This document shows, one piece after another, positions 43,473-52,214 of a DNA stretch of 64,000 bases. The translations under genes were made by a program, and so were the position numbers. The notes beneath the pieces are model-generated. The model had not been told where the DNA came from. It was given only the letters and a program-made list of their open reading frames with translations, and made no database searches. Within the stretch, counting starts at the first letter, position 1. Every line of letters starts with the position of its first letter. This DNA comes from an uncultured Draconibacterium sp. (lineage in GTDB: Bacteria; Bacteroidota; Bacteroidia; Bacteroidales; Prolixibacteraceae), in assembly GCF_963677575.1 (NCBI RefSeq), contig NZ_OY782038.1, forward strand, positions 4,343,501 through 4,407,500. The letters are read 5' to 3'.

Positions 43473-43563
43473 CTGATTATAATTGTTAATTCACAAAAGT
43501 ATTCGATGAAACTCGCGCGTTAGCTTCTATTCTGTAGGTTAAAACTTTACATGCTCGTTTCAT
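43470..43563 (-). promoter_or_regulatory. Structured leader element, copy C (before trkA)
   Basis: On the minus strand ATGAAACGAGC (43563-43553) pairs with GCGAGTTTCAT (43515-43505); the helix is perfect apart from the tandem G.A pairs. TTTCATC can instead pair with GATGAAA across the trkA start codon. The two pairings exclude each other, and the 5' strand ATGAAA repeats the trkA start. A 25-codon frame (43563-43486) ends 13 bases before the trkA ATG. Confidence 0.6.
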
Positions 43564-43662
43564 CTGTCTGTATTATTCAATGAAGCAAAATAATGCATTC
43601 TGTTTTTAAACTCCACGGAAAAAGCTTTATAATTTTCCGCTTCCAACATTAAATTAACATTC

Positions 43663-43690
43663 TAAATTACAAAATGCACCGTGTAATTTA
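43663..43690. repeat. Inverted repeat between comEC and trkA
   Basis: TAAATTACA (43663-43671) and TGTAATTTA (43682-43690) form a perfect 9-bp dyad with a 10-base loop and no T-run. It may be an operator or the end structure of the comEC transcript. I cannot choose between them. Confidence 0.35.
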
Positions 43691-43761
43691 CAGGAATTTA
43701 CCAAAATAATTTTTAATCAAATGAATGATAGTATGCTGGGCATTTTATGTGAATTGTGCAG

Positions 43762-45600
43762 CTACCAAGTGGTCGCAAAAGCTCCTTGTACTGAAAGAAT
43801 GTGTTGCTTTATTTCGGAAGAGGAGTTTCCCCGGGCGGGGTAGTATTTTATAAGGCAACAATCTTCTGAAATGGTTTCTTGGTTGTAAGCAGTTGTGCCA
43901 CTAATAATTAAATCTGGCGAAACAGTGTTTGTTACCGACGTACGATTTACTTTTAACAGCACTTTTTTTCCTTCGAATACGGCCAGCCCTTTATCGAGCA
44001 AAAGGAAATCGTCGTTGTAGCTAGCATTAGCAGTTAAATAAATGGTGTTGGTCAATCGTTTTTGGCGTTTAATATTCTGCACAGAACTCAAGTTATAATC
44101 GTCAACCGAAAGCGTGTCGTCTGAAATTACATACATCTGATTTGTAGCGATAAAACAAGCCACCGGTTCTTTCGAGTTTAGCACAATTATTTCGTGCTGG
44201 TTGATTTGTTTGTAACCTGAAAACAACATGAAAGAGGCCAGGAATACAGCAAACGAAAGTGCTGACTTTATGAAGACAGCCCGGTGCGAATTCAGAAATA
44301 GAAAGATGGAAAACAGGATGGCCAAAACAAAAAGCAGTTCGGGAGCATGCAGCACAACATCGGGTGTTGAATGTGGAAATGATTCGAAAGCGGAAAGTAA
44401 GTAGTACACGATATAAATTATCCATTTTACTACAAATGCGATTACAGAAGCCAGTAGCGGTATTTTCGAAAATACCAATAAACCCAACCCCAGTGGAATA
44501 AGCAGCATGGCAGCTGGAATTACAACAATATTGCTTAGTAAAAAATAGGTTGGAAATTGATTGAAATAATAAGTCGAAAGCGGGAAAGTAGCTATTTGTG
44601 CTGCAATTGAAACGGTTATTAAATTCCAGAAAAACAAACCCACTTTGTTTTTTACCGGCCATAATCCGGCGATTCGTGGTTGCAAATAGACAATGCCAAA
44701 AACAGCCATGTATGAGAGTTGAAATCCAACTTCGAAGAGATTGTTGGGATTAACCAATAAAAGCAGAAATGCTGAGGCTGCAAGCGTGTTGTAAATATTT
44801 GCTCTTCGGTTAATGTTGCCGGCAATTATAATCAGGCTAAACATGGTACAGGCTCTCAAAACCGATGGCGACAGACCGGTTATAAATGCATAAGTCCACA
44901 AAAATGCAATGGAAATAGGCACATAAAAAAAACGGCCAATTTTTAGTTTTTGCAGAAAGCCAAAGCAAAACGAAAAAGCAAAGAAGAGAATTCCGACATG
45001 TAATCCGGAAACAGCCAGCACATGCATGGCTCCGGCTGAAGAAAATACGCGTTTTGTTTCCCTGTCGAGTTCGCGTTTGTAGCCAAGTGTAAGTGCTGAA
45101 AGAATTTCCGTTTCTTGCGCTCCGATATCCTGATCGTGGTAAATTTTTAGCAGTTTATCGCGAATGGTTTCGGCCCATAAAAGAGGGGTGTTGTTGATGT
45201 AGCCGGTTAGTTTCCAGTTCGCGTTTTCTAAGTAAACCTGCCTGAAAATATGTTTCTTCTCGAGGTAGTTTTTGTAATCAAACTCATAAGGATTGCCTCG
45301 ATTTTCAATTGGCTCGGGCGACTGCTCAAAAATTATCTGGCTACCCGGTTTTAATTGCTCAATGTCGTTTGACTTTTCAAAATAGACCAGTACTTTTTCT
45401 CGTGTGCCAATCAGAGAATCTTTTGTTTTTACGGAGTGTATAAGAAGCTGGCTTTTGTACGAGTTGGTTTTTTTCTGCGGCGTTTCAAGCACTGTGGCTG
45501 CCATTAATCCATTTGTTTCGGGTGGTGGTAAATTGTTGTATTGTTTGTAAGTGATGGCTCCGAATAATACGAGCAGAATAAAAGTCACTCCTCCAAAAAC
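43762..45600 (-). pseudogene. comEC: ComEC/Rec2 competence protein, C-terminal fragment (split by an IS element)
   Basis: ComEC forms the inner-membrane channel for DNA uptake. This fragment of about 610 residues holds the DUF4131-like region (PGSQIIFEQSPEPIENRGNP), the competence domain (ALTLGYKRELD, MHVLAVSGLHVGILFF, FITGLSPSVLRACTMFSLII) and about ten hydrophobic segments. There is no C-terminal metallo-beta-lactamase domain, as is usual in Bacteroidota. A GTG start could allow separate expression, but the first ~61 residues lie on the far side of the IS. The gene reads in frame across the junction if the IS and one 9-bp repeat are removed. Confidence 0.92.
45592..45600. repeat. Target site duplication, left copy
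   Basis: TCCAAAAAC abuts the left end of the IS and recurs at 47166-47174 at the right end. Nine bases is a usual duplication length for IS10/IS50-like IS4-family elements. Confidence 0.9.
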
Positions 45601-47165
45601 CTACCCTTTATACACAAATATTCGTTCTTTGATTTATTGTTGGGCTAACATAAAATTGTTGATAAAAACACAACTAACAGTCTGATTAACAACAGCATAA
45701 TATTGGCATTCTGGTTGATTTTTCGTATCTTAAAGCTGTGATAGTCAAGGAGTTTAAGGGTTTTTTTAGCGGTTTTTTACCTGATGTCCGAATAGAAAAA
45801 CGTGCAGAAAAAATTATGGGAGATATGCTTAACTTCGGCAAAGCAGTAGTAAACAAATTTAGTAGAACAAATACAGAAAAAATTGGGGCATATCGTATGT
45901 TTGGGAATAATAGTTTCAGCCATATCGAACTAACGGAAAGTGTAATTTCCAGTTGCAAGGCCAAGCAAGGCGGTGCACACCTTCTTTGCATACAGGACAC
46001 AACAGAGTTTAATTTTACCAACCATCTGCAACGGATTGGGAAAAAAGACAAAGATATCGGCCCGGTAACAAAGAACGACAACGCGGGCTTCTTTTGCCAT
46101 CCCATGTTGGTGGTAAACGAAGGAGACAAAATGCCTATTGGCCTGTCAAGCATAGAATTGTGGAACCGTAACTGGGACAAACAGGATAAATTTGAGCGAA
46201 GTTACTGGAAACAGGATATCGCAGAAAAGGAATCGTACCGTTGGGTTGAAAGTGCCCGAAAAACACAATCTGTTTTAGACAAAGCACCACTGTTGACCAT
46301 CATTGGGGACAGGGAATCCGATATTTTTAGCGAGTTTGCCCTTGTGTCGGATGAACGAACCCATTTACTGGTGCGTTCAAGAATAGACAGGAAATTGGCA
46401 GAAGGGGACGGGAAACTTTATAAAAAGCTATCAGGGCAAGAACAAAAAGCTGTTTATGGTTTAGAGATAAAAGGGAATAAAAAGCGAAAAGCCCGTACAG
46501 CAAAGATGGCATTAAAATATGTAAAGGTTAAAATAAAAAGGCCTGAAAGGTTACGCGACAAGAACCTTCCTGAATATGTTGAATTATGGGCTATTGAAGC
46601 CCGGGAACAACCGGGAACAATTCCCGGGGGAGAACCCCCGATAGTTTGGAGGTTATTGACTACACACCCAATAACCGGGGCAAGCCAGGCAATGAAATGC
46701 CTTGAATGGTACGGCAACAGGTGGTTTATTGAAGAACTTTTCAGGATAATGAAAAGCAAGGGCTTTGAACTTGAAGCCTCGCAACTTGAAACTGGTGCAG
46801 CATTGAAAAAACAGGTTGTCATGGCACTCCAGGTGGCATTAACGATAATGGTACTTAAGTTATCGCTCAACAATAAAGAAGCAATAAAAGCTGAACTGGT
46901 CTTTAGCCAACAACAAATAAAGTTTATAGGGTTATTATTAAAAAATGAGATAGAAGGGAAAACGAAGAAACAACAAAACCCATATCCCTGCCAAAGCTTG
47001 GCATGGTGTGCCTGGGCAATAGCACGGCTTAGTGGCTGGAGCGGTTATAAATCCCATGGCCCACCAGGGTACATATCGGTTAAGAACGGACTTGATGTCT
47101 TTTACAACAAATATGAAGGCTACCTTGTAGCAATGAAGTTCTTAAAAGATGTGTATAAAGGGTAG
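45601..47165 (+). mobile_element. Complete IS4-family insertion sequence
   Basis: The element is 1565 bp long, bounded by 16-bp perfect terminal inverted repeats, CTACCCTTTATACACA (45601-45616) and TGTGTATAAAGGGTAG (47150-47165). It is flanked by the 9-bp direct repeat TCCAAAAAC. It encodes one transposase, whose stop codon is formed by the last three bases of the right terminal repeat. The repeats are identical and the transposase is intact, so the insertion looks recent. Confidence 0.95.
45738..47165 (+). CDS. IS4-family transposase (IS50/Tn5-like DDE enzyme)
   Basis: A 475-residue transposase with a GTG start; no closer ATG precedes the conserved N-terminus. The N-terminal Tn5-type DNA-binding region contains GKAVVNKFSRTNTEKIGAYRM. 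The catalytic DDE residues are in LCIQDTTEF, TIIGDRESDIF and the YREK box YGNRWFIEELFRIMK (Y-2-R-3-E-6-K). It acts in cut-and-paste transposition. The frame is open throughout and runs to the last base of the element. It is transcribed opposite to the comEC gene it interrupts. Confidence 0.93.
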   Translation: MIVKEFKGFFSGFLPDVRIEKRAEKIMGDMLNFGKAVVNKFSRTNTEKIGAYRMFGNNSFSHIELTESVISSCKAKQGGAHLLCIQDTTEFNFTNHLQRIGKKDKDIGPVTKNDNAGFFCHPMLVVNEGDKMPIGLSSIELWNRNWDKQDKFERSYWKQDIAEKESYRWVESARKTQSVLDKAPLLTIIGDRESDIFSEFALVSDERTHLLVRSRIDRKLAEGDGKLYKKLSGQEQKAVYGLEIKGNKKRKARTAKMALKYVKVKIKRPERLRDKNLPEYVELWAIEAREQPGTIPGGEPPIVWRLLTTHPITGASQAMKCLEWYGNRWFIEELFRIMKSKGFELEASQLETGAALKKQVVMALQVALTIMVLKLSLNNKEAIKAELVFSQQQIKFIGLLLKNEIEGKTKKQQNPYPCQSLAWCAWAIARLSGWSGYKSHGPPGYISVKNGLDVFYNKYEGYLVAMKFLKDVYKG

Positions 47166-47348
47166 TCCAAAAACAGGAGAAAGATAAAAGTTGTAACGTT
47201 TGTGAATGAGAATTAAGAACCCGCAAATACCAATAGCCAAATAAATAAGCGATGTACTAGAATCTGTAAATATTGAAGCAAGAAAAATGCCAGTGGCAAA
47301 AGCAACTGCAATTCGTAAGAAGGGTATGTTTTTAAATATATTTTCCAA
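47166..47348 (-). pseudogene. comEC: ComEC N-terminal fragment (split by the IS)
   Basis: The first 61 residues of ComEC (MENIFKNIPFLRIAVAFATG, then two hydrophobic helices) end at NFYLSPVFG, where the IS begins. Joining to the other side gives VFGGVTFILLV in frame. With the IS in place, translation runs a few codons into the element and stops. The first 9 bases next to the IS (47166-47174) are the right copy of the target duplication. Confidence 0.92.
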
Positions 47349-47401
47349 AACCTACGCTTGAAAGAATAGCCCTTAAACGAAGGTTTTGAAAAAAGGTTAC
47401 A

Positions 47402-47956
47402 TTATTTAGGAACTTTTATTCGGTAGTGAGGCCGAACTTTACCTTTTGAAATGGCAATCAGCTTACTTTTTAATAAGCGTTTGCGCAGCGGCGATAAATG
47501 ATCGACAAACAGAACTCCTTCTAAATGATCATATTCGTGCTGTATTACGCGTCCAGCAAATCCTTTGTAGGTTTCGGTGTGTTCCACAAATTTTTCGTCC
47601 TGGTATTTTATAGTAACCTCGTCGGGGCGATCTATATCTTCCCTGATTTCGGGCAAGCTCAAACAACCTTCGTTCATGGTCCATTCATCGCCTTTGGTTT
47701 CAATAATCTCCGGGTTGATGAAAACCTTTTTAAAACCTTCCAATTCCGGTTCTTCGTCGGCACCCGACGATGCATCGATTACAAACATGCGAATCGACAG
47801 TCCAACCTGTGGCGCTGCCAAACCAACACCATCTGAGTAGTACATGGTTTCCCACATATTTTCAATTATCTCATCCAACTTTGGATGATCTTTTTCAATT
47901 GTTTTGGCTTTCTTGCGTAATAAAGGGTCTCCGTATACTGTTACCGGGTATTTCAT
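47402..47956 (-). CDS. def: Peptide deformylase
   Basis: This enzyme removes the formyl group from nascent proteins. The three family motifs are visible: GVGLAAPQVGLS (residues ~43-54), EGCLSLPE (metal-binding Cys) and QHEYDHLEGVLF (HExxH). Length is 184 residues. It lies 57 bases downstream of ruvX on the same strand, an arrangement that is common in Bacteroidota. The comEC gene follows downstream on the same strand. Confidence 0.97.
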   Translation of the reverse strand: MKYPVTVYGDPLLRKKAKTIEKDHPKLDEIIENMWETMYYSDGVGLAAPQVGLSIRMFVIDASSGADEEPELEGFKKVFINPEIIETKGDEWTMNEGCLSLPEIREDIDRPDEVTIKYQDEKFVEHTETYKGFAGRVIQHEYDHLEGVLFVDHLSPLRKRLLKSKLIAISKGKVRPHYRIKVPK

Positions 47957-48013
47957 TCGTTATGTTTTTTATATCAATTGCAACTCTTTTAAGCTTTTGA
48001 AAAACTTGTTTTT

Positions 48014-48439
48014 TTATCGTAACGAGTTGCGTCTTTGTTCTAAATAATTCTGTAAAATAATGGTTGCACTTATGGCATCAACCAATGCTTTATCTTGCCG
48101 CTTTTGTTTTTTCAGTCCTCCGTCAATCATCGTTTGAAACGCCATTTTCGATGTAAAACGTTCGTCGTAAATCTCCAGTTTCATCTCCGGATATTTCTGC
48201 TGAAACTTTTTCAAAAACGGATTGATAAATCTAACAGACTCCGAGGCCTGGTTGTTCATTTGTTTGGGATACCCCACAACGACAGTTTCCACTTGTTCTT
48301 TCTCGAAATAATCTTTCAGAAAATCCCAAATGGTGTGTGTTGGAACTGTTGTTAAACGATTGGCAATAATCTGCCCCGGATCGGTAACTGCCAATCCTGT
48401 TCGCTTTTTTCCGTAATCTATTGCTAATATCCGGGCCAT
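48014..48439 (-). CDS. ruvX: Putative pre-16S rRNA nuclease / Holliday junction resolvase-like YqgF
   Basis: A 141-residue RNase H-fold protein. Its N-terminus RILAIDYGKKRTGLAVTDP has the first catalytic Asp, VVVGYPKQMNN and YDERFTSKMA follow, and the C-terminal DKALVDAISATIIL has the last Asp. The family is implicated in 16S rRNA 5' maturation in E. coli (YqgF), with older annotation as a resolvase. It heads the ruvX-def run. Confidence 0.94.
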   Translation of the reverse strand: MARILAIDYGKKRTGLAVTDPGQIIANRLTTVPTHTIWDFLKDYFEKEQVETVVVGYPKQMNNQASESVRFINPFLKKFQQKYPEMKLEIYDERFTSKMAFQTMIDGGLKKQKRQDKALVDAISATIILQNYLEQRRNSLR

Positions 48440-48548
48440 ACTTTAATTAAATCGCCGCAAAAGTAGAGAGAATTGCTTAGAAAAAAAAGTGCTTAAATGC
48501 CTGTTTTCTAGTAGGTGTAACTTTTATCACACGCGGCTGTAGCTTTTT

Positions 48549-48564
48549 TGGCACACGCTTTGCA
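48549..48564 (+). promoter_or_regulatory. Sigma-54-type (-24/-12) promoter
   Basis: TGGCACACGCTTTGCA carries GG at -24 (48550-48551) and GC at -12 (48562-48563) with exactly ten bases between, and matches the TGGCAC-N5-TTGCA consensus. The predicted start is near 48575, about 70 bases before the ATG at 48646. An enhancer-binding activator site was not identified. Confidence 0.7.
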
Positions 48565-48645
48565 TTTACAAAGGCAGATATCGATTTTTATTTTGGCGCC
48601 AACAGAGCATAGCAAACAAATTGTTGAATTTTAAAGTCTATTGTC

Positions 48646-49788
48646 ATGAAAACAACAACATTTAAATTGTTTGCCACGATAATTACTCTGGCGGCAATTA
48701 CAATTACCACAATAGTTCCAGCCCAGGCCCAGCGCAGGGGAGGAGAAAGAGGAACCGAAAAAAGAGAAGCTCCGAAAAGGAGTAGCAGAAGTGAGGTGAA
48801 AACAAAAAGCGCCTCAAAGACATACAGGCAATCAACTCCGAAAAAATCGGATAGAAGCGTTCGGTCATCAAGCAGAACAAATAACAGCCGAAGTAGTGCT
48901 AACGTTCGTTCGAGCAACAAAAAATACAATGATTCTCGTTCGGCAAGTCGCGACGTTCAGCGTAAAAGTAGTTCTAACAACAACTATAAATCGCAAAAAA
49001 CTACTGACAGGTCTTCAGCTAATGTTTACCGGAAAAGTCAACCGCAAAGGACTGATCAGTCCCGTGGCAGAGAAGCAAACAGACAACCATCCCGGGTTTA
49101 TACAAATACAAAAAAGTCGAGTCCGGCAGTTTCAAACGGAAGAGGAACAAGCCGGAAATCAGTTTCCGAAGCACGTAGATACTACAATGTAGACAGAAAT
49201 GACAAACGGTTTACTCCGAATAGAAGTTACCGTGGAAGTAGCCAGCAGTGGAGCAGCAGAATCCGCCCAAAAGCAATGAACTACAACCACCGCGACAGGA
49301 AGTATTATTCAAACTATAATTATTATAAAAATAATCACTGGGATCGTCGTTGGGAGCACTACCGTTGGAACCACAACAGCTGGCGCGACTACTACGGAGG
49401 GTACAATCCATACTCATACCGCTACCACAAGTATTATTATTACAATAATCACTACGGTCACGTAATTCGCAAGTTTGTTTATCGTCCAACCGTATTTGTA
49501 CACAATCATAATCGCTACTATTGTTATGACGGACACTTTTTCCGTTATCACGCAGGAATTGGTTATGTGTTGGTTAATCTTCCATTTGGATTTTCATTCG
49601 AACGTTTACCATATGGCTACGAGCAAGTTCATATAAACGGTTATTTGTATTTCAGAATTGGGAATCTATTCTTCGAATCTTCGGCATTAGGTTTTAGCCT
49701 GGTGCACTATCCCGACAGGTATTACGCCTATAACGACGATTATTATAACCAGGGTTATGTTGATGATTACTACTACGAACCCTATTAA
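48646..49788 (+). CDS. Secreted Ser/Arg/Tyr-rich protein with DUF6515-like C-terminus
   Basis: A 380-residue exported protein with a signal peptide ending at ...TIVPAQA. Residues ~30-190 are low complexity (Ser, Arg, Lys, Asn, Gln). Residues ~205-290 are dense in Tyr, Asn, His, Arg and Trp (for example YYSNYNYYKNNHWDRRWEHY). The last ~100 residues form a domain with YCYDGHFFRYHAGIGYVLV, VNLPFGFSFERLPYGYEQVH and INGYLYFRIGNLFF that resembles the DUF6515 family; that match is by eye. It is probably a cell-surface or envelope protein. It is preceded by a strong sigma-54-type promoter, so its expression likely needs an enhancer-binding activator. Confidence 0.7.
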   Translation: MKTTTFKLFATIITLAAITITTIVPAQAQRRGGERGTEKREAPKRSSRSEVKTKSASKTYRQSTPKKSDRSVRSSSRTNNSRSSANVRSSNKKYNDSRSASRDVQRKSSSNNNYKSQKTTDRSSANVYRKSQPQRTDQSRGREANRQPSRVYTNTKKSSPAVSNGRGTSRKSVSEARRYYNVDRNDKRFTPNRSYRGSSQQWSSRIRPKAMNYNHRDRKYYSNYNYYKNNHWDRRWEHYRWNHNSWRDYYGGYNPYSYRYHKYYYYNNHYGHVIRKFVYRPTVFVHNHNRYYCYDGHFFRYHAGIGYVLVNLPFGFSFERLPYGYEQVHINGYLYFRIGNLFFESSALGFSLVHYPDRYYAYNDDYYNQGYVDDYYYEPY

Positions 49789-49850
49789 CAGGAATTTGAA
49801 TTAAGATATTGAAACAGGCTAGACCTTAAATTTATACTGTTTCTTACAGC

Positions 49851-49886
49851 ACTGCCCGTCAGCATCTATTTGGCGGGCAGTTTTTG
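49851..49886 (+). terminator. Intrinsic terminator of the Tyr-rich protein gene
   Basis: CTGCCCGTCA (49852-49861) pairs with TGGCGGGCAG (49871-49880), followed by TTTTTG. Confidence 0.85.
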
Positions 49887-49991
49887 TGTTTAAAAAATCA
49901 GCTTTGTGCTGTCTATTTTGAGAATATGTTGTTGAACTTGTTTTTATGTCAAACATTTTGTCTATTTTTAGTAGTCCAAATACAATAAATT

Positions 49992-50651
49992 ATGGAAAAA
50001 AAATTAAAACGTGATCAACTTCCAGCAGAAAAAGCAAAAAACTGGAAAAGTAACTTTAAAGAAGAAGCTGATAAAACCTTCAATCTAAAATTGTCGCCAA
50101 TCATTCTGCAAAAAGAAACCTATAAATCGTTGATTGGCGAGAATGAAAACCGGGTGCGTGTTTACCTCGGGTTGGAACCCGAAAAAGATGGCGGTAAATA
50201 TGTGCTCTGTGGCTATGCAGTATCTTCTTTTCTTTTGGGGAGTGGCGATGTTTATGCCGACTATGAAACCCCCGTATACAAACTTAGCGAAGTAAACGAG
50301 GATTTTTCGGACAATACTGATGCGGTAATTAAAAGTATACGTTTATACCGGAAATGGCGGGCAGGCGAAATAGAACCAAAACACGAAGGAGCTGCCTATC
50401 GTCAGTACATTTATCCAAATGCATACTTGCTTACAAAATTCGAATTGCACGAGTTGTTTAATACTCAAAGTAGTGCTAGTATAAAAATTGAATTCGGAAT
50501 TAAAAAGACCATGGATGTTATGGTAAGCGCTGTTACCGACCAACTTTTAAAATCGGTAGGTGATATTGATGATCCGGAAGATCTGGAAAAATTCAATAAC
50601 ACTGGGGTGTGTCCTCCATTTTGCGACGAACGAAGTATTTATAATCCATAA
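49992..50651 (+). CDS. Unknown cytoplasmic protein
   Basis: I do not recognise this 219-residue product. It has no signal peptide or membrane span. The charged N-terminus (MEKKLKRDQLPAEKAKNW) is followed by LGLEPEKDGGKYVLCGYAVS and a central region with EGAAYRQYIYPNAYLLTKFE. The C-terminus NNTGVCPPFCDE has the only close cysteine pair. The gene is followed after 22 bases by a multi-pass membrane protein in the same direction and may be co-transcribed with it. It has its own upstream region after a terminator. Confidence 0.6.
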   Translation: MEKKLKRDQLPAEKAKNWKSNFKEEADKTFNLKLSPIILQKETYKSLIGENENRVRVYLGLEPEKDGGKYVLCGYAVSSFLLGSGDVYADYETPVYKLSEVNEDFSDNTDAVIKSIRLYRKWRAGEIEPKHEGAAYRQYIYPNAYLLTKFELHELFNTQSSASIKIEFGIKKTMDVMVSAVTDQLLKSVGDIDDPEDLEKFNNTGVCPPFCDERSIYNP

Positions 50652-50673
50652 GCATTAAGTTTTGAGCTTTATA

Positions 50674-51291
50674 ATGATTAACTGGGTATCAATTCTGATA
50701 CCCTTCTTTATTGGTATTTATCGATTCAAGAATCTAGATAAAAGCTTGCGCTTATTTTTTTATTTTGTAGTTTATGGAACCGTTAACGAGATTGTTATCC
50801 GCATATTCATTTCCTTCGGAGGTAACAATACTATGCCTTTTTCTCATTTGTACTTAATGTTCGAATTTTTTATCCTCGGACTATTTTATTCAGAAGTTCT
50901 AAAAGGAATACTTCGCAAAAGGGTAATTATAACGATTATCGTTTTGTTTGAACTTTATAGTGTTGTGAATACATTGTTTTTGCAATCCGTATATCAATAT
51001 CCGGCACTGCCGTTGTCAATTAGTAAGATTTTTATTGTTGCCTTTTCAATACTATTTTTTTACAAAATAATGACGGAAGCTAGGATCTTGAATTTATGGA
51101 AAGAACCACTCATATATGTTAATCTGGCAGTTCTTATCTATTATTCCGGCAACCTGTTCTATTCGCTATTGTTTAACCTTATTCTCGATTATTCAAGAGA
51201 ATTTGCAAAAGTTACAAACTATTATGTTGCGGGTTTAAATACCATATTTTATATCCTCGTCGCTATTGGTTTTTGGAAATCCGACCGGTAA
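50674..51291 (+). CDS. Unknown multi-pass membrane protein
   Basis: About 205 residues from the ATG at 50674 (a TTG lies four codons upstream). Six or seven hydrophobic segments cover most of the sequence (INWVSILIPFFIGIYRF, LFFYFVVYGTVNEIVIRIFI, KILF-type helices, LNTIFYILVAIGFWK). The topology resembles small sensory or histidine-kinase-type membrane modules without the kinase. It sits between the unknown gene at 49992 and a histidine kinase at 51423, which suggests, but does not prove, a signalling role. Confidence 0.55.
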   Translation: MINWVSILIPFFIGIYRFKNLDKSLRLFFYFVVYGTVNEIVIRIFISFGGNNTMPFSHLYLMFEFFILGLFYSEVLKGILRKRVIITIIVLFELYSVVNTLFLQSVYQYPALPLSISKIFIVAFSILFFYKIMTEARILNLWKEPLIYVNLAVLIYYSGNLFYSLLFNLILDYSREFAKVTNYYVAGLNTIFYILVAIGFWKSDR

Positions 51292-51422
51292 TTTCTGCTA
51301 ATTGGAGTCAATAAACTTCAGGTAAAAATCAAATTCACGGCTAGGGAATGTCCGAATATTGTTCTGATTTTACAAGAAGTTCAATTTTGTTAACTATTTT
51401 AGCAATGACTAAAATGTGAATT

Positions 51423-52214
51423 GTGGAGGGAGTCGGGAATTCGGAAATATTATTGGTCTATTTAATTGGTACCATTGGAATGCTTTTGTTGGCTGGTGGC
51501 ATCTTTTTCTTTTTTATTGCCTACCAGAAAAGATTATTGCAGAAGCAACTGGAATTAAACCGTGTTATTCAAAATCAGCAGGAAGAAATTATTAAAAATA
51601 CGATCCAGTCGCAGGAGAATGAACGCAGACGTATAGCATGCGATCTGCACGATGAGGTTGGCGCAATGCTTTCGGTAGTAAAACTTACTGTGGGGAGAAT
51701 TGAAAAAAAGGCAGAAGCAGAAAAGGCAAAAGAATTGGCCTCCGAAACCAAAAACTATCTCGATGATGTAATTCTTCAGGTACGCCGCATTTCACGGTCG
51801 TTGTTACCGCCATCGCTGGAAAAACTGGGATTGTATTTTGCGCTTGAGGAGTTGGCAAACTGGGTAAACAAATCTGATCAGTTGGCTATTGAGTGTTGGA
51901 AAAGCGGAGAGCAATTTCGTTTTGAAAGCAAACAGGAACTGGCCGTTTTTCGTATTGTGCAGGAACTGGTTAACAATGCCATTAAACACGCCGAGGCATC
52001 ACGCATTTCAATATATATTCGATTTGCTAAACAGCTTGTTACACTTGTTGTGGGAGACAATGGCAAAGGATTTCTACTGGAGGAAAAAAGACAAACCGGG
52101 CTTGGTTTGCGAAACCTGGAAAGCCGCTCGGAAATGGCAAATGCGAAATTTAAAATGAAATCATCGCCGGGAAAAGGAACCCGGGCAATTATAGTTCTGC
52201 AAGCTGATGAGTGA
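51423..52214 (+). CDS. NarL-type sensor histidine kinase (HisKA_3)
   Basis: A 263-residue kinase with a GTG start (51423) directly before one transmembrane helix (LLVYLIGTIGMLLLAGGIFF). A coiled-coil stretch and the HisKA_3 box ENERRRIACDLHDEVGAMLS (His near residue 76) follow, then a C-terminal HATPase (VQELVNNAIKHAEAS, GDNGKGF, GLGLRNLESR). It has no periplasmic sensory domain of any size, so it may sense through the membrane helix or a partner such as the membrane protein encoded 131 bases upstream. Its stop overlaps the start of the response regulator by 8 bases. Confidence 0.9.
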   Translation: MEGVGNSEILLVYLIGTIGMLLLAGGIFFFFIAYQKRLLQKQLELNRVIQNQQEEIIKNTIQSQENERRRIACDLHDEVGAMLSVVKLTVGRIEKKAEAEKAKELASETKNYLDDVILQVRRISRSLLPPSLEKLGLYFALEELANWVNKSDQLAIECWKSGEQFRFESKQELAVFRIVQELVNNAIKHAEASRISIYIRFAKQLVTLVVGDNGKGFLLEEKRQTGLGLRNLESRSEMANAKFKMKSSPGKGTRAIIVLQADE

